DNA of 64,000 bases from Planctomycetota bacterium (lineage in GTDB: Bacteria; Planctomycetota; SZUA-567; H5-PLA8): the NCBI GenBank assembly GCA_015075375.1, contig JABTUM010000003.1, positions 496,001 through 560,000 on the forward strand, in the 5' to 3' direction. A model generated the notes under the pieces. The model searched no databases. It had not been told where the DNA came from and saw nothing but the letters and a program-made list of their open reading frames with translations. This document shows positions 16,881 to 24,878 of the stretch, one piece after another (positions within the stretch are counted from its first letter, which is position 1; every line of letters starts with the position of its first letter). A program made the translations under genes and the position numbers.

Positions 16881-17898
16881 GCGCGCCTCCGCCGTCCGGC
16901 GCGCCGTGCGCCACCCGCGTCTCCGCTGCGCCGCCCAAACTCAGGATCTGCACGCGGTGGTTAGCCGTATCGCTTACGAGCAGTTTGCCCTGCCGGTCCA
17001 CCGCGAGGCTCCACGGACAATGGAACAGCCCCGGCGTATGCCCCGGCCCGCCCAGCAGGTGGCTGAAGCTCCCGTCGGGATGAAAGACGCTGACGCGGTG
17101 ATTCCCGAACTCCGCGACGTACAGGTTGCCCCGCGCGTCGGCGTCGATGTCGTACGGAAAGCGCAACTGACCGGGCTCGGAGCCCAGCGCGCCAAAGACA
17201 CCCAGCAGTTTCCCTTCGGGATCGAAGCGCTGCAGCCGGTGGTTGACCGCGTCGGCCACCCAAAGGTTGCCGTCCGGGTCCAGCGCCAATCCGCTGGCGC
17301 GGCGCAGTTGGCCGGGCTCTTCGCCGAAAGAACCCCAGAATTTTACGAGCGTGCCGTCGAGGGTGAACTTCTGGATGCGGTCGTTGTACGCGCCGTACTC
17401 GGCGACATACGCCCAGCCCCGCTTCTCGTCGATGGCGATCGCGATGGGGTGCGTGAACTGCCCCGGCTCCAGCCCCGGCTCGCCCCAGGACTTGACCATG
17501 CCGCCGTGGATCGTCATCTCGCGCACGCGCCCGTAATGCGTATCGACGACCAGGAGGTTCCCGTTGGGCAGCAGGCCGATGTCCTTGGGATTCCCGAGGG
17601 CGTGCTCTTTCATGGTCCAGAGTTCGAGCGCCTGGCCGCGCGCGTCGAAATGCTGCACGCGCGCTTTGCGATCGACGACGATGAATCCGCCGTCGGGCAA
17701 CCCCACGATGCCGCGGGGCTGGAAGAATCCGCCCAGATCCAAGCCCGCGCGCCCGACGATGCTCCAGCCGTCCGCACCCAGCTCGGCCGGCGGCTCCACC
17801 GGCGGAGGCGGCGGATCGATGCGCCAGAGTGCGGCGGCGGCTCCCAGCGCCAGCAGGATCAGCAGGCCGGCCGATTTCCAAGCAGCGGTGCGGCTCAT
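16870..17898 (-). CDS. Membrane-anchored NHL-repeat beta-propeller
   Basis: 342 residues from the ATG at 17898. An N-terminal hydrophobic helix (about 8-25) anchors it, then a Pro-rich spacer and about six NHL repeats (for example FTHPIAIAIDEKRGWAYVAE, RFPYDIDADARGNLYVAEFG and the last, CPWSLAVDRQGKLLVSDTAN). Each repeat has the usual G-x-L-Y-V-A/S-D-x-x-N-H-R pattern. NHL propellers bind proteins, RNA or ligands, and no catalytic residue is evident. Its ATG overlaps the stop of the ABC ATPase gene (ATGA), and its end overlaps the VWA gene, so translation is probably coupled across all three. Confidence 0.85.
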   Translation of the reverse strand: MSRTAAWKSAGLLILLALGAAAALWRIDPPPPPVEPPAELGADGWSIVGRAGLDLGGFFQPRGIVGLPDGGFIVVDRKARVQHFDARGQALELWTMKEHALGNPKDIGLLPNGNLLVVDTHYGRVREMTIHGGMVKSWGEPGLEPGQFTHPIAIAIDEKRGWAYVAEYGAYNDRIQKFTLDGTLVKFWGSFGEEPGQLRRASGLALDPDGNLWVADAVNHRLQRFDPEGKLLGVFGALGSEPGQLRFPYDIDADARGNLYVAEFGNHRVSVFHPDGSFSHLLGGPGHTPGLFHCPWSLAVDRQGKLLVSDTANHRVQILSLGGAAETRVAHGAPDGGGAHAR

Positions 17899-18617
17899 GG
17901 GCGCACCCCTCCCCCGCCCTCGGAGCCGCGCGCGTGGGACGGCGGCGCGTGCACTGCCGCCACGTGGCCCTCGCGCAGATGGATCACTTCGTCGCACAGC
18001 GCCTTGAAATCCGCGGGATCGTGACTGATCAGAAGCGTCGTCAGCCCGCGCGCGCGGCGCATGCGATGCACCGTCTCGATGACGTGGCGCTTCAACGAAC
18101 CGTCCAGGCCGGCGAAGGGCTCGTCGAGCAGCAGGATGCGGATGTCGCCGGCCAGCGCACGCGCCAGCGCCAGGAGATGCTTCTCGCCGCCGGAGAGCAC
18201 CGCCGGACGGCGGCGGCGCAAATCGCGCAGGTGGAACGCGTCGAGGAGTTCGCTTTTGCGCCGGCCGCGGTCGTCGGGCGAAAAAGGCGCGGCGGCAAGC
18301 GTGAAATCGAGGTGCCCTTCCACGTCCAAGTGGGGCCAAAGCCCGAGGCTTTGAAAGCAGAACCCGATCCGGCGCCGCGCCGGCGGCACGGAGTACGCGG
18401 GGCTGCTGACGACGATCTCGTCGAATCGTATCTCGCCGCGGTCAGGCGTCTCGAGTCCGGCGATCAGCCGCAACAAAGTGGTCTTACCGGCCCCGGTCGC
18501 GCCGCTAAGGCCCACGCAGCGCCCCGCGCTCGCGCGCAGCGTGACGCCGCGCAGCACGGCCGTGCGCTCGCCGTCGCCCAGCGTCTTGGCCAAATCGAGG
18601 CACTCGATCGCGCTCAC
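17895..18617 (-). CDS. ABC transporter ATPase
   Basis: 240 residues from the GTG at 18617, whose GTGA overlaps the permease stop. Walker A is LSGATGAGKTTLLRL, the Q-loop lies in FCFQSLGLWPH, the signature is LSGGEKHLLALARAL, Walker B is ILLLDEPFAGLD and the switch His is in LLISHDPADF. The size and the fused two-domain permease upstream suggest an importer of the iron/thiamine/sulfate (CUT-related) type. No substrate-binding protein gene is adjacent, so the substrate cannot be inferred. Confidence 0.88.
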   Translation of the reverse strand: MSAIECLDLAKTLGDGERTAVLRGVTLRASAGRCVGLSGATGAGKTTLLRLIAGLETPDRGEIRFDEIVVSSPAYSVPPARRRIGFCFQSLGLWPHLDVEGHLDFTLAAAPFSPDDRGRRKSELLDAFHLRDLRRRRPAVLSGGEKHLLALARALAGDIRILLLDEPFAGLDGSLKRHVIETVHRMRRARGLTTLLISHDPADFKALCDEVIHLREGHVAAVHAPPSHARGSEGGGGVRP

Positions 18618-20257
18618 GCAGCCCCCCGCTGCTCGGACCAGCCGTCCGCACGACGGCGCACCCACGACCCGCCCCGCGCCAGGCCGAAAGCCACGCCCAC
18701 GACCGCCACCGCCGCCAGGCCCGCCAATAGACTTAACGCAAAGACCGACTCAGTATAGCCGTAGTGCTGTTGAGCGAACAGCCAAACGCTCAACGGCGTC
18801 GCGCCTGGAGGTGCGAGCGGATTGGAGACCGGCAACTCGCCCAAGGCCAGGACGTAGACCAGCGCGCCGGCCGCGCCCAAATGCCGCCACAGCAACGGCA
18901 GCGCGACGTTAAGCCCGCGCGCGAACCGTCCATGCCCGGCCAGCGCCGCGGTTTCGAGAAGCGCCGGATCGAGTCCACGCAACCCCTCTTCCGCCAGCCG
19001 CAGGGGCAAGTACGCAAAGCGCAAGACATAACCCAGGGCCAGCACGAAGCTCGCCGGCCACGCCGCGTTCAGTGCCGCGCCGGCCTCGCCCCAGCGATCG
19101 AATTCGACCGCGCGCGACTGGTCCATCTGCATCAAGCCGGCGGCCAGGAAAGCGCCGGGAACGGTGAGCAACAGCAGCGCCGCCGCGTTCAGCGGCTTGG
19201 CGCCCTGCTCGGGCCAGCAGACGATGCGCAGCGCGCCGGCCAGCATCGCCAAAAGTGCCGCGCCCAAGGCCAATCGCGCCGAGACCGAGAACGCCGGCCA
19301 GCCGGACTCCAGTGCGTGGAAGACCGCTTCCTTGCCGAAGACCGCCCCCGCAAAGCAACCGGCCAGCGGAAGCACGAAGCCGCCCGCGATCCCCAACCCC
19401 AGCACCGCCCATGCGCCGCGCGATGCGCGGCTCGATACGGCGGTCGCGGCGGACGCGTCGGCGCTCCATGCGCCCGCGCGGCCGGTCGTCAGCCGCAATC
19501 CAACCGCCAGCATCAGGAACACCCCAAGCAAGGGAAGCGCCGTCCACGCCGCGGCGGACGGCCGAGCCATGGCGAGATGGTCGTGAACCTCCACGGGAAG
19601 CGTACGAACGAGCAGGAGGGAGCCGACGGTGAAGTCGCTCGCGGCGAGCAGAAACACGAGCAGCGTTCCGGCCAGCACTTCGCGGCGCGCTTGCGGCAAG
19701 ACGATGCGAAAGAAGGCCCGCGCCGGCGTACCGGCCAGCACCGCCGCGGCGTGCCCTTCGCCGCGCAAGCGCCTGAACGCAGGCGCGCTCTCGAAGGCAA
19801 TCACCGGCCAGAGCGAGAACCCAAGGATCATCGCGACGCCGGGCAGCGAGAAGAGAGGTCCGGGCCCGGCCATGCCCGGCGGCAGCAGCCGGAACGCGGA
19901 GGCCACGGTATCCGGCGCCATCCAGTAGAGCCAACCGCTCACCGCGACCGAGGGCGCCAGCGCCAACGGTAACGCCGCGAGCGCCCAAGGCAGCATCGAA
20001 CCGGACCGGCTCGAGAGCGCCCAACCGGCGGGCAGCCCCAGCGCAAGCGCGAGAAAGCTCGCCAACACGCCGACGGCGAGACTGCGCCCGAAGGCATCCG
20101 ATACAACCAGCATGTACCCGGAAAGACCCGAACCGGCGTTTGCGCCGTATACCTCTTCGAAGGAACCGGCTCCCAGGAAGGCGCAGACTAGGGGGGCTAG
20201 CAATGCCCCTGCCAAGACCGCTTGAACCGCCAGATCGTAGGGAGCGCTGCGTCGCAT
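18614..20257 (-). CDS. ABC transporter permease, two fused halves (FbpB/ThiP-like)
   Basis: 547 residues from the ATG at 20257, with about 12 hydrophobic segments. It contains two copies of the inner-membrane permease EAA loop: one around AAVLAGTPARAFF...VLPQA in the first half, and one around ETAALAGHGRFA...ALP in the second. That tandem layout is typical of ferric-iron, thiamine and phosphonate-type permeases. It pairs with the ATPase encoded next. An upstream in-frame extension to 20359 is not hydrophobic and lacks a ribosome site. Confidence 0.85.
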   Translation of the reverse strand: MRRSAPYDLAVQAVLAGALLAPLVCAFLGAGSFEEVYGANAGSGLSGYMLVVSDAFGRSLAVGVLASFLALALGLPAGWALSSRSGSMLPWALAALPLALAPSVAVSGWLYWMAPDTVASAFRLLPPGMAGPGPLFSLPGVAMILGFSLWPVIAFESAPAFRRLRGEGHAAAVLAGTPARAFFRIVLPQARREVLAGTLLVFLLAASDFTVGSLLLVRTLPVEVHDHLAMARPSAAAWTALPLLGVFLMLAVGLRLTTGRAGAWSADASAATAVSSRASRGAWAVLGLGIAGGFVLPLAGCFAGAVFGKEAVFHALESGWPAFSVSARLALGAALLAMLAGALRIVCWPEQGAKPLNAAALLLLTVPGAFLAAGLMQMDQSRAVEFDRWGEAGAALNAAWPASFVLALGYVLRFAYLPLRLAEEGLRGLDPALLETAALAGHGRFARGLNVALPLLWRHLGAAGALVYVLALGELPVSNPLAPPGATPLSVWLFAQQHYGYTESVFALSLLAGLAAVAVVGVAFGLARGGSWVRRRADGWSEQRGAA

Positions 20258-20564
20258 GGGTGTCCTGTCAGGCCTAAAGTACACTGGCTGTTGTCTTAAG
20301 CAATTCACGCGCGGCCTTTCCCCGTCACCGGACAGGAAATCCAGCATTTCGCGCGACACCCCTATGGATGGCTAATAGATGGTAAGCATCGTGTTTTTGA
20401 GTTTCCCACACTTGCCTTTTCCAAGGGGGGGTCCCTAGGATGCTGCGGTTCGCGCGTGCACGCACGCTCGGACGGGAGCGCAGGGGAGCTGCTTCGGGAC
20501 GGCGGATCAGGACCCTTCGACGCAGCCCGCTCCTTTTCATAGGCCCGGGGGCTTCACGCCCGTT
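20258..20564. other. Divergent intergenic region
   Basis: About 300 bases between the leftward ABC permease and the rightward methyltransferase, so it should hold promoters for both. On the permease side TCCTGTCAGGCC (near 20262-20273) can pair in part with GGCCT...GGACAGGA (near 20313-20336), a possible leader stem. I looked for TPP and cobalamin riboswitch signature sequences and did not see them. A TTGCTT and TACTTT pair with 16-base spacing on the minus strand (near 20300-20275) is a weak promoter candidate. No gene is apparent. Confidence 0.4.
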
Positions 20565-21422
20565 ATGGACCTCTACGATTTCCCGGAGTTGTACGACGCG
20601 CTGCGCGCGCCCGATGTCGAAACCTTGGAACTGATCCGGAACATCTTGAAGCACGAGTTTCCCGACGGCTGCCGGAGCATGATGGATCCGGCGTGTGGTC
20701 CCGGAAACTGGCTGTTGCCCTTCGCGAACAGCGGCATGCACTTGGCCGGGAACGACCTGTCCAGGCGCATGGTGGGATACGCTCGCGAGAACCTGGGACC
20801 GTTCGGCGCCGAAGTCACCCAGGGCGATATGCGCCAGTTGGCGTTTCGGAGCGGCCCGTTCGATGTAGCGCTCGAAGCGAGCGGCTCGGCGTGCATGCTG
20901 CCCGAGAAGGACGACTTCGAAGGGCTGCTGGCCAGCATCGAGGCGCACGTCCGGCCCAACGGGTTGGCAATCCTGACGCTATTCTTCCGCGACCGCGATC
21001 AGGACGCGCCTCGGCCGCGCGTGCTCCACGAACTCGGTCCGGTGCCCATCCGCACGGGCGGAACGGCCACGATTCGCTACGAGTCGCTCGATTGGAACCC
21101 GCGTACCGGGCATGAGTGCATGCGCCGGACCGTGCGCACCCATGGCGTGCCGGATGCGCCCGCCGAACTGATGGACGAATTCGTCCTGCGCATTTGGACG
21201 ATCGACGAACTGAATCGGGTCGTCAACCGGACGCGCCACCTGGATTACGTGGCGGCCTTCGACCTGGAAGACGGCACGCCGCGCGATCCGCGCGACGGGG
21301 ACCTCCACGGCGAACAGCTTGTCGTGCTGCGGCGCCACGCCGTCGCCGCGCGCGCGGGCGAATCGAGCGGCGTGCTGGCGGCCATGCCGGCCGCGACGCG
21401 GAGTTCGGCCCCTACGGCTTAA
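20565..21422 (+). CDS. Class I SAM-dependent methyltransferase
   Basis: 285 residues. The SAM-binding motif I is MMDPACGPGNWLLPFA (about 40-55), followed by an acidic loop (AGNDLSRRMVGYARENL) and GDMRQLAF, which is the usual order in small-molecule methyltransferases of the Methyltransf_11/25 type. The C-terminal 120 residues form a beta-rich lid. The last 30 residues are low-complexity Ala/Arg. The substrate is unknown. The gene ends by overlapping the convergent oxidoreductase gene by 11 bases. Confidence 0.75.
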   Translation: MDLYDFPELYDALRAPDVETLELIRNILKHEFPDGCRSMMDPACGPGNWLLPFANSGMHLAGNDLSRRMVGYARENLGPFGAEVTQGDMRQLAFRSGPFDVALEASGSACMLPEKDDFEGLLASIEAHVRPNGLAILTLFFRDRDQDAPRPRVLHELGPVPIRTGGTATIRYESLDWNPRTGHECMRRTVRTHGVPDAPAELMDEFVLRIWTIDELNRVVNRTRHLDYVAAFDLEDGTPRDPRDGDLHGEQLVVLRRHAVAARAGESSGVLAAMPAATRSSAPTA

Positions 21423-22458
21423 AGGGCACGATCTTTCGCGTACGGACAGACTGAAGTTCGGCGGCCACCAGCGCCACGCTGCGTGCGGCGTCTTCGGGCG
21501 TCGTGACCTTCGGCGCCTGCTTCTTGGCCAGACAGCCCAGGAAGTAGTCGATCTCGTCGGCCCACCCGGTGCTCGCGCGGCAAGCGATCACCTGCGCTTC
21601 CTTCGCGCCTTTGGCGTGAAGCATCAGCATCTTGCCTTCGCGTCCGATATCGAAGTCGGCCGTCGCCTTCTCGAAGACCACCGTGTAACGCATCGTGAAC
21701 CCGTAGGTGGGGTCGGCGTTCCAGCCGCCTTCGGCGCTGACCAGAAGACTCTTATTCTTGTACAGGTACTGCGTGACGAGGTGATCGACCCCGCCCTTGG
21801 TCGCCTTGCCGCCGTTGCCGACGCTGAACACCGCAGCCGGCTCGCCAAAAACGTAGCGCACGAAATCGGTGTCGTGGATGTGCAAGTCGAAGAGCGCCGA
21901 GCCGGACAGGGGCGCTTGCAGGATCCAGTTGTTCCAGGTCCACGTCGGCGTGCTGGCGAAGCGGCGGAAGACGGCGCTGTGAACCTTGCCGTACTTCTTG
22001 CTCTTCACCGCCTCTTTGAGCCACTCCCATTCGGGCCAGAAGCGCATGCACTGCGCGACCATCAGCTTGCCCTTGGCCTTCTTAGCCGCGGCGGCGACGG
22101 CGCGCGCTTCTTTCACGTTGGTGCTCAGAGGCTTTTCGCACAGCACATGCTTCCCGGCCTCGAGGGCCTTGATCACGTACTTGGCGTGGAGGTACGTCGG
22201 GAGCGTGATGTCCACCAAATCGACGTTGGGATCGGCAAAGAGCGCCTCGGGCGACTTGTGGCTGGTCAGCTTGCGCGGGTCGAAACTCTTGCCTGCCGCA
22301 TCGCCCAGATTTCCGCCGCCTCCCGACCAGTCGCCCGCGGCCTTCTTCGGGTCGCTGTCGCAGAAGGCCACCAGCTCGGCTTTCGAACTCTTCAGGTAAA
22401 TATCGGCGTGCGTTTTGCCCATGAAGCCGATGCCGACGAGACCGACGCGAATGGACAT
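21412..22458 (-). CDS. Gfo/Idh/MocA-family oxidoreductase
   Basis: 348 residues. The N-terminal Rossmann fold begins VGLVGIGFMGKTHADIYL, and the EKP motif is CEKPLSTNVKEA (about 115-126), the position of the conserved Lys of this family. The C-terminal alpha/beta domain has the typical FDLHIHDTDFVRYVFG with the catalytic His. These enzymes oxidise or reduce sugars and inositols with NAD(P). It lies 80 bases downstream of a TIM-barrel isomerase gene, a standard sugar-catabolism pairing. Confidence 0.92.
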   Translation of the reverse strand: MSIRVGLVGIGFMGKTHADIYLKSSKAELVAFCDSDPKKAAGDWSGGGGNLGDAAGKSFDPRKLTSHKSPEALFADPNVDLVDITLPTYLHAKYVIKALEAGKHVLCEKPLSTNVKEARAVAAAAKKAKGKLMVAQCMRFWPEWEWLKEAVKSKKYGKVHSAVFRRFASTPTWTWNNWILQAPLSGSALFDLHIHDTDFVRYVFGEPAAVFSVGNGGKATKGGVDHLVTQYLYKNKSLLVSAEGGWNADPTYGFTMRYTVVFEKATADFDIGREGKMLMLHAKGAKEAQVIACRASTGWADEIDYFLGCLAKKQAPKVTTPEDAARSVALVAAELQSVRTRKIVPFKP

Positions 22459-22538
22459 GGGTATCCCCTTTTAAAGTCAAACGGCAAACACCAAGTGCCC
22501 TACAAACGGAAAGGACAAACGGTTAAACTTCGGAGGCA

Positions 22539-23453
22539 CTAACGTCCCAAAATCCGGTCCATATCTTTACTGACACGCGCCACGAGGCCCTTCTCCGGGG
22601 GCAGCATCTCGGCGGTCACGTAGCCATCGTAACCGGCTTTCTTAAAGGCCTTCATCACGGCGGGCCAGTTCACATCGCCCGCGCCAAGATCACAGAAACT
22701 GTAGGCGCCGGCCCAAGCGCTGCCCTTGGCGATCTGGCGGCAACCGGCGGAGATCTTGGCTTCCGCGCCCTTCTCGCCGCCGCCGTAGAACTTGAACTTG
22801 AAATCCTTCCAGTGCACGCGGCCCAGGCGGCGCTTGCCCAGCAGTTCGATCCAATGCTCCGGGAAGCCCAGCAGCCGCACGTTGCCCACGTCGAAGTACG
22901 CCTTGACGTACTTGGATCCGAAGCTGTCGATGAAGGCGCGGTATTCGAGCGGGCTGAGCAGAAACTTATTCCAGACGTTTTCGACGCAGATGCTCACCTT
23001 CAGCTTCTCGGCGGTCGGAAGCGCGGCCTTCAGGCTGGCCTGCGCGCGCCGCCAGCACTCGTCGTAGGGAAGATGCTCGCTGTTCGGATCGAAAAAGACG
23101 TCCACCGCTCCGGGGATGTACAGGATCGCGTCGGTGCCCAGCCACTTGGCGATGTGAAGCAGCTTCTTGGTGATCTCCACCGCGCGCTTGCGGTCGCCGG
23201 CGTTGCTGCTGGTGGGCAGACAGCCCCAGTACATGCCGGTGGCGAGGCTGCTGATATCGACGCCGAGGCTCTTGGCTTCCTTGGCGATCTCGCGGCAGGT
23301 GCGCTCGTTCACATCGAGTTGCAGCGCGCCGCCGGGCACGGCGAGTTCAACCGAATCGAAGCGTGCGCGCTTCGCCTGCTGCAAGACCTTCGAAATATCC
23401 GCCTTGCCGTCCAGGCCGCCCTCGAACGACCAGTAGCTGATACCTTTTTTCAT
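22539..23453 (-). CDS. Sugar phosphate isomerase/epimerase (TIM barrel)
   Basis: 304 residues of the AP-endonuclease-2-like xylose-isomerase fold. It shows the metal-ligand pattern of the family: Glu in FDSVELAVP, Glu in SICVENVWN, Asp/His region in YFDVGNVRLLGFPEHW, His in GRVHWKDFK and Glu in YVTAEMLPPE. The hallmark VHWKD is clear. It is likely co-transcribed with the Gfo/Idh/MocA gene that follows, and both may act on an inositol or keto-sugar. The exact reaction cannot be told. Confidence 0.88.
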   Translation of the reverse strand: MKKGISYWSFEGGLDGKADISKVLQQAKRARFDSVELAVPGGALQLDVNERTCREIAKEAKSLGVDISSLATGMYWGCLPTSSNAGDRKRAVEITKKLLHIAKWLGTDAILYIPGAVDVFFDPNSEHLPYDECWRRAQASLKAALPTAEKLKVSICVENVWNKFLLSPLEYRAFIDSFGSKYVKAYFDVGNVRLLGFPEHWIELLGKRRLGRVHWKDFKFKFYGGGEKGAEAKISAGCRQIAKGSAWAGAYSFCDLGAGDVNWPAVMKAFKKAGYDGYVTAEMLPPEKGLVARVSKDMDRILGR

Positions 23454-23580
23454 GGCGCGTGACTCCTCCTCCGGCTGAAACCGGCTGAAACCGACAGGCT
23501 TAGACCTTCTCGTGTGGGGCTGACGGCGAGAATGTAAGGAGCGCCCCGGAACTTGGCAACCAACCTTTGCGGTAAAGGGC

Positions 23581-23586
23581 TATAAT
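23581..23586 (+). promoter_or_regulatory. Candidate -10 box for the rplM-rpsI leader
   Basis: A perfect TATAAT at 23581-23586 in an intergenic region reads toward rplM. No good -35 box is seen 16-18 bases upstream. If used, it would give a leader of about 200 nt that includes the terminator-like hairpin at 23727-23755 and an upstream stem (GCTCGG and CCGAGC near 23633-23657). Confidence 0.45.
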
Positions 23587-23686
23587 TCCAGCGGTTGGAG
23601 CGGTTGTTAGGTCTATCGTGGGCACCTGGGATGCTCGGGACGGAGGGGGCTCCGAGCGGGCCAAGCAATCCTTTCCCAAGACGTGC

Positions 23687-23715
23687 TTGACAGTAGCGCA
23701 CCTGTTCATTACAAA
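23687..23715 (+). promoter_or_regulatory. Candidate sigma-70 promoter upstream of rplM
   Basis: TTGACA (23687-23692, perfect -35) and TACAAA (23710-23715) with exactly 17 bases between. The predicted start near 23722 lies just before the leader hairpin. It could be an alternative to the TATAAT at 23581. Confidence 0.5.
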
Positions 23716-23726
23716 TCTCTCTTTCC

Positions 23727-23758
23727 CCGCCCGATGTGTCTGGGCGGCCTTTTTTGTT
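23727..23758 (+). terminator. Intrinsic terminator hairpin inside the rplM leader
   Basis: CCGCCC (23727-23732), a nine-base loop and GGGCGG (23742-23747), then CC and TTTTTTGTT. No rightward gene lies upstream within 2 kb, so this is not the end of another gene. It sits 33 bases before the rplM start and is best read as an attenuator, possibly responding to ribosomal protein L13, or as the end of a small RNA started at 23593. Confidence 0.65.
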
Positions 23759-23790
23759 GCAGCGCACAGCTTCTGGGGGATGTACCCGTC

Positions 23791-24273
23791 ATGGCGGCGG
23801 TCCAATCTGTTGTCCTGCCCAAGAGTTACAAAACCTGGGTGGCGAAGCCGGGCGAAGTCCGGCAGAAGTGGTACGTGGTCGATGCGACGGGCTTGCCCTT
23901 GGGGCGGCTGGCGTCGGCGGTGGCGATGCGCCTGATGGGCAAGGCCAAACCGACCTACACCCCGCATACCGACACCGGCGATTTCGTCGTCATCCTCAAT
24001 GCCGAGCGCATTCACTTCGATCCGCGCAAGCTGGGCAACAAGACCTATCAGCAATGGTCCGGGTACTTGGGCGGCTTGAAGGTCCAGACGTTGGAAGACG
24101 TGCTGGGCAAGCATCCCGAGCGCGTGATCGAGCATGCCGTGCGCTTGATGCTTCCGAAGGGCATTCTGGGCAAGAAGATGTTCACGAAACTGAAGGTCTA
24201 CAAGGGCGACAAGCACCCGCATCAGGCTCAGCAGCCCGAAGCGTGGACGCCGGTGGCCAAGAAGAAGCGCTAA
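23791..24273 (+). CDS. rplM: 50S ribosomal protein L13
   Basis: 160 residues. The core is typical: KWYVVDATGLPLGRLAS, GDFVVILNAERIHF, KLGNKTYQQWSG and the C-terminal LMLPKGILGKKMFTKLKVYKG followed by HPHQAQQP. I start at the ATG at 23791 because GGGGGA lies 10 bases before it and the upstream frame (from a GTG at 23683) translates the attenuator hairpin. The next gene is rpsI after about 57 bases, the universal L13-S9 pair. Confidence 0.96.
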   Translation: MAAVQSVVLPKSYKTWVAKPGEVRQKWYVVDATGLPLGRLASAVAMRLMGKAKPTYTPHTDTGDFVVILNAERIHFDPRKLGNKTYQQWSGYLGGLKVQTLEDVLGKHPERVIEHAVRLMLPKGILGKKMFTKLKVYKGDKHPHQAQQPEAWTPVAKKKR

Positions 24274-24330
24274 AGACGGCCTTCCGCGGGGGTGCGCCCC
24301 CGGCGCGGCCAAGCAAGGAGTGGACTCGAC

Positions 24331-24738
24331 GTGAGCGGCGAAGACAGGACGGGCGGATACTTCTGGGGTACGGGACGGCGCAAGTGCGCAACGGCGCGGG
24401 TACGCCTGCGTCCGGGGCACGGCGCGATCCAGGTCAACGGACGCCCGATCGCGGAATTCTTCCACAAGCCGACCGATCAGGCTTCGCTGGCCAGCCCGCT
24501 GGCGCACACGAAGCTGACCACCGCGTTCGATGTCTTCGTCACCGTCAGCGGCGGCGGCACCACGGGACAGGCCGAGGCCGCGCGCATGGGCATCGCCCGC
24601 GCGCTGCTGCTGTACGATCGCAATCTCGAGAAGCCGTTGCGCCAGGAAGGCTACCTCACGCGCGACTCGCGTATGGTCGAGCGTAAGAAGTACGGCCGAG
24701 CCGGCGCCCGGCGCGCCTTCCAGTTCTCGAAGCGCTAA
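24331..24738 (+). CDS. rpsI: 30S ribosomal protein S9
   Basis: 135 residues from a GTG at 24331 with AAGGAG ten bases upstream. It shows GTGRRKCATARVRLRPGHG near the N-terminus, GGGTTGQAEAARMGIARALL in the middle, and the conserved C-terminal tail RKKYGRAGARRAFQFSKR, which reaches the ribosomal P site and ends in the usual KR. Directly downstream of rplM. Confidence 0.96.
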   Translation: MSGEDRTGGYFWGTGRRKCATARVRLRPGHGAIQVNGRPIAEFFHKPTDQASLASPLAHTKLTTAFDVFVTVSGGGTTGQAEAARMGIARALLLYDRNLEKPLRQEGYLTRDSRMVERKKYGRAGARRAFQFSKR

Positions 24739-24795
24739 ACCCCCGGCGGCTCAGCCGTCGCGGAACGCTTCCGGACCCTCAACCTATCGTTCCCA

Positions 24796-24862
24796 ACGCC
24801 TCGCGGCATTTTGCAGCGAGGCGTCTCCATTTCCGACGTACCCCGGGCGATACGGCCCGGGG
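24796..24862 (+). other. Two tandem hairpins between rpsI and argJ
   Basis: The first stem is ACGCCTCGC (24796-24804) with GCGAGGCGT (24816-24824), nine perfect pairs. The second is CCCCGGGC (24841-24848) with GCCCGGGG (24855-24862), eight perfect pairs and a six-base loop. Only a weak T-rich stretch follows the first, so a normal intrinsic terminator is doubtful. They may end the ribosomal transcript partially or act in the arg-operon leader. Confidence 0.5.
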
Positions 24863-24878
24863 CCATGCCTATTAGAGG

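Noticed and set aside
20258..20564. Riboswitch upstream of the iron/thiamine-like permease
   Set aside because: I looked for the TPP and cobalamin consensus cores on the minus strand and found neither; only a partial stem is present.
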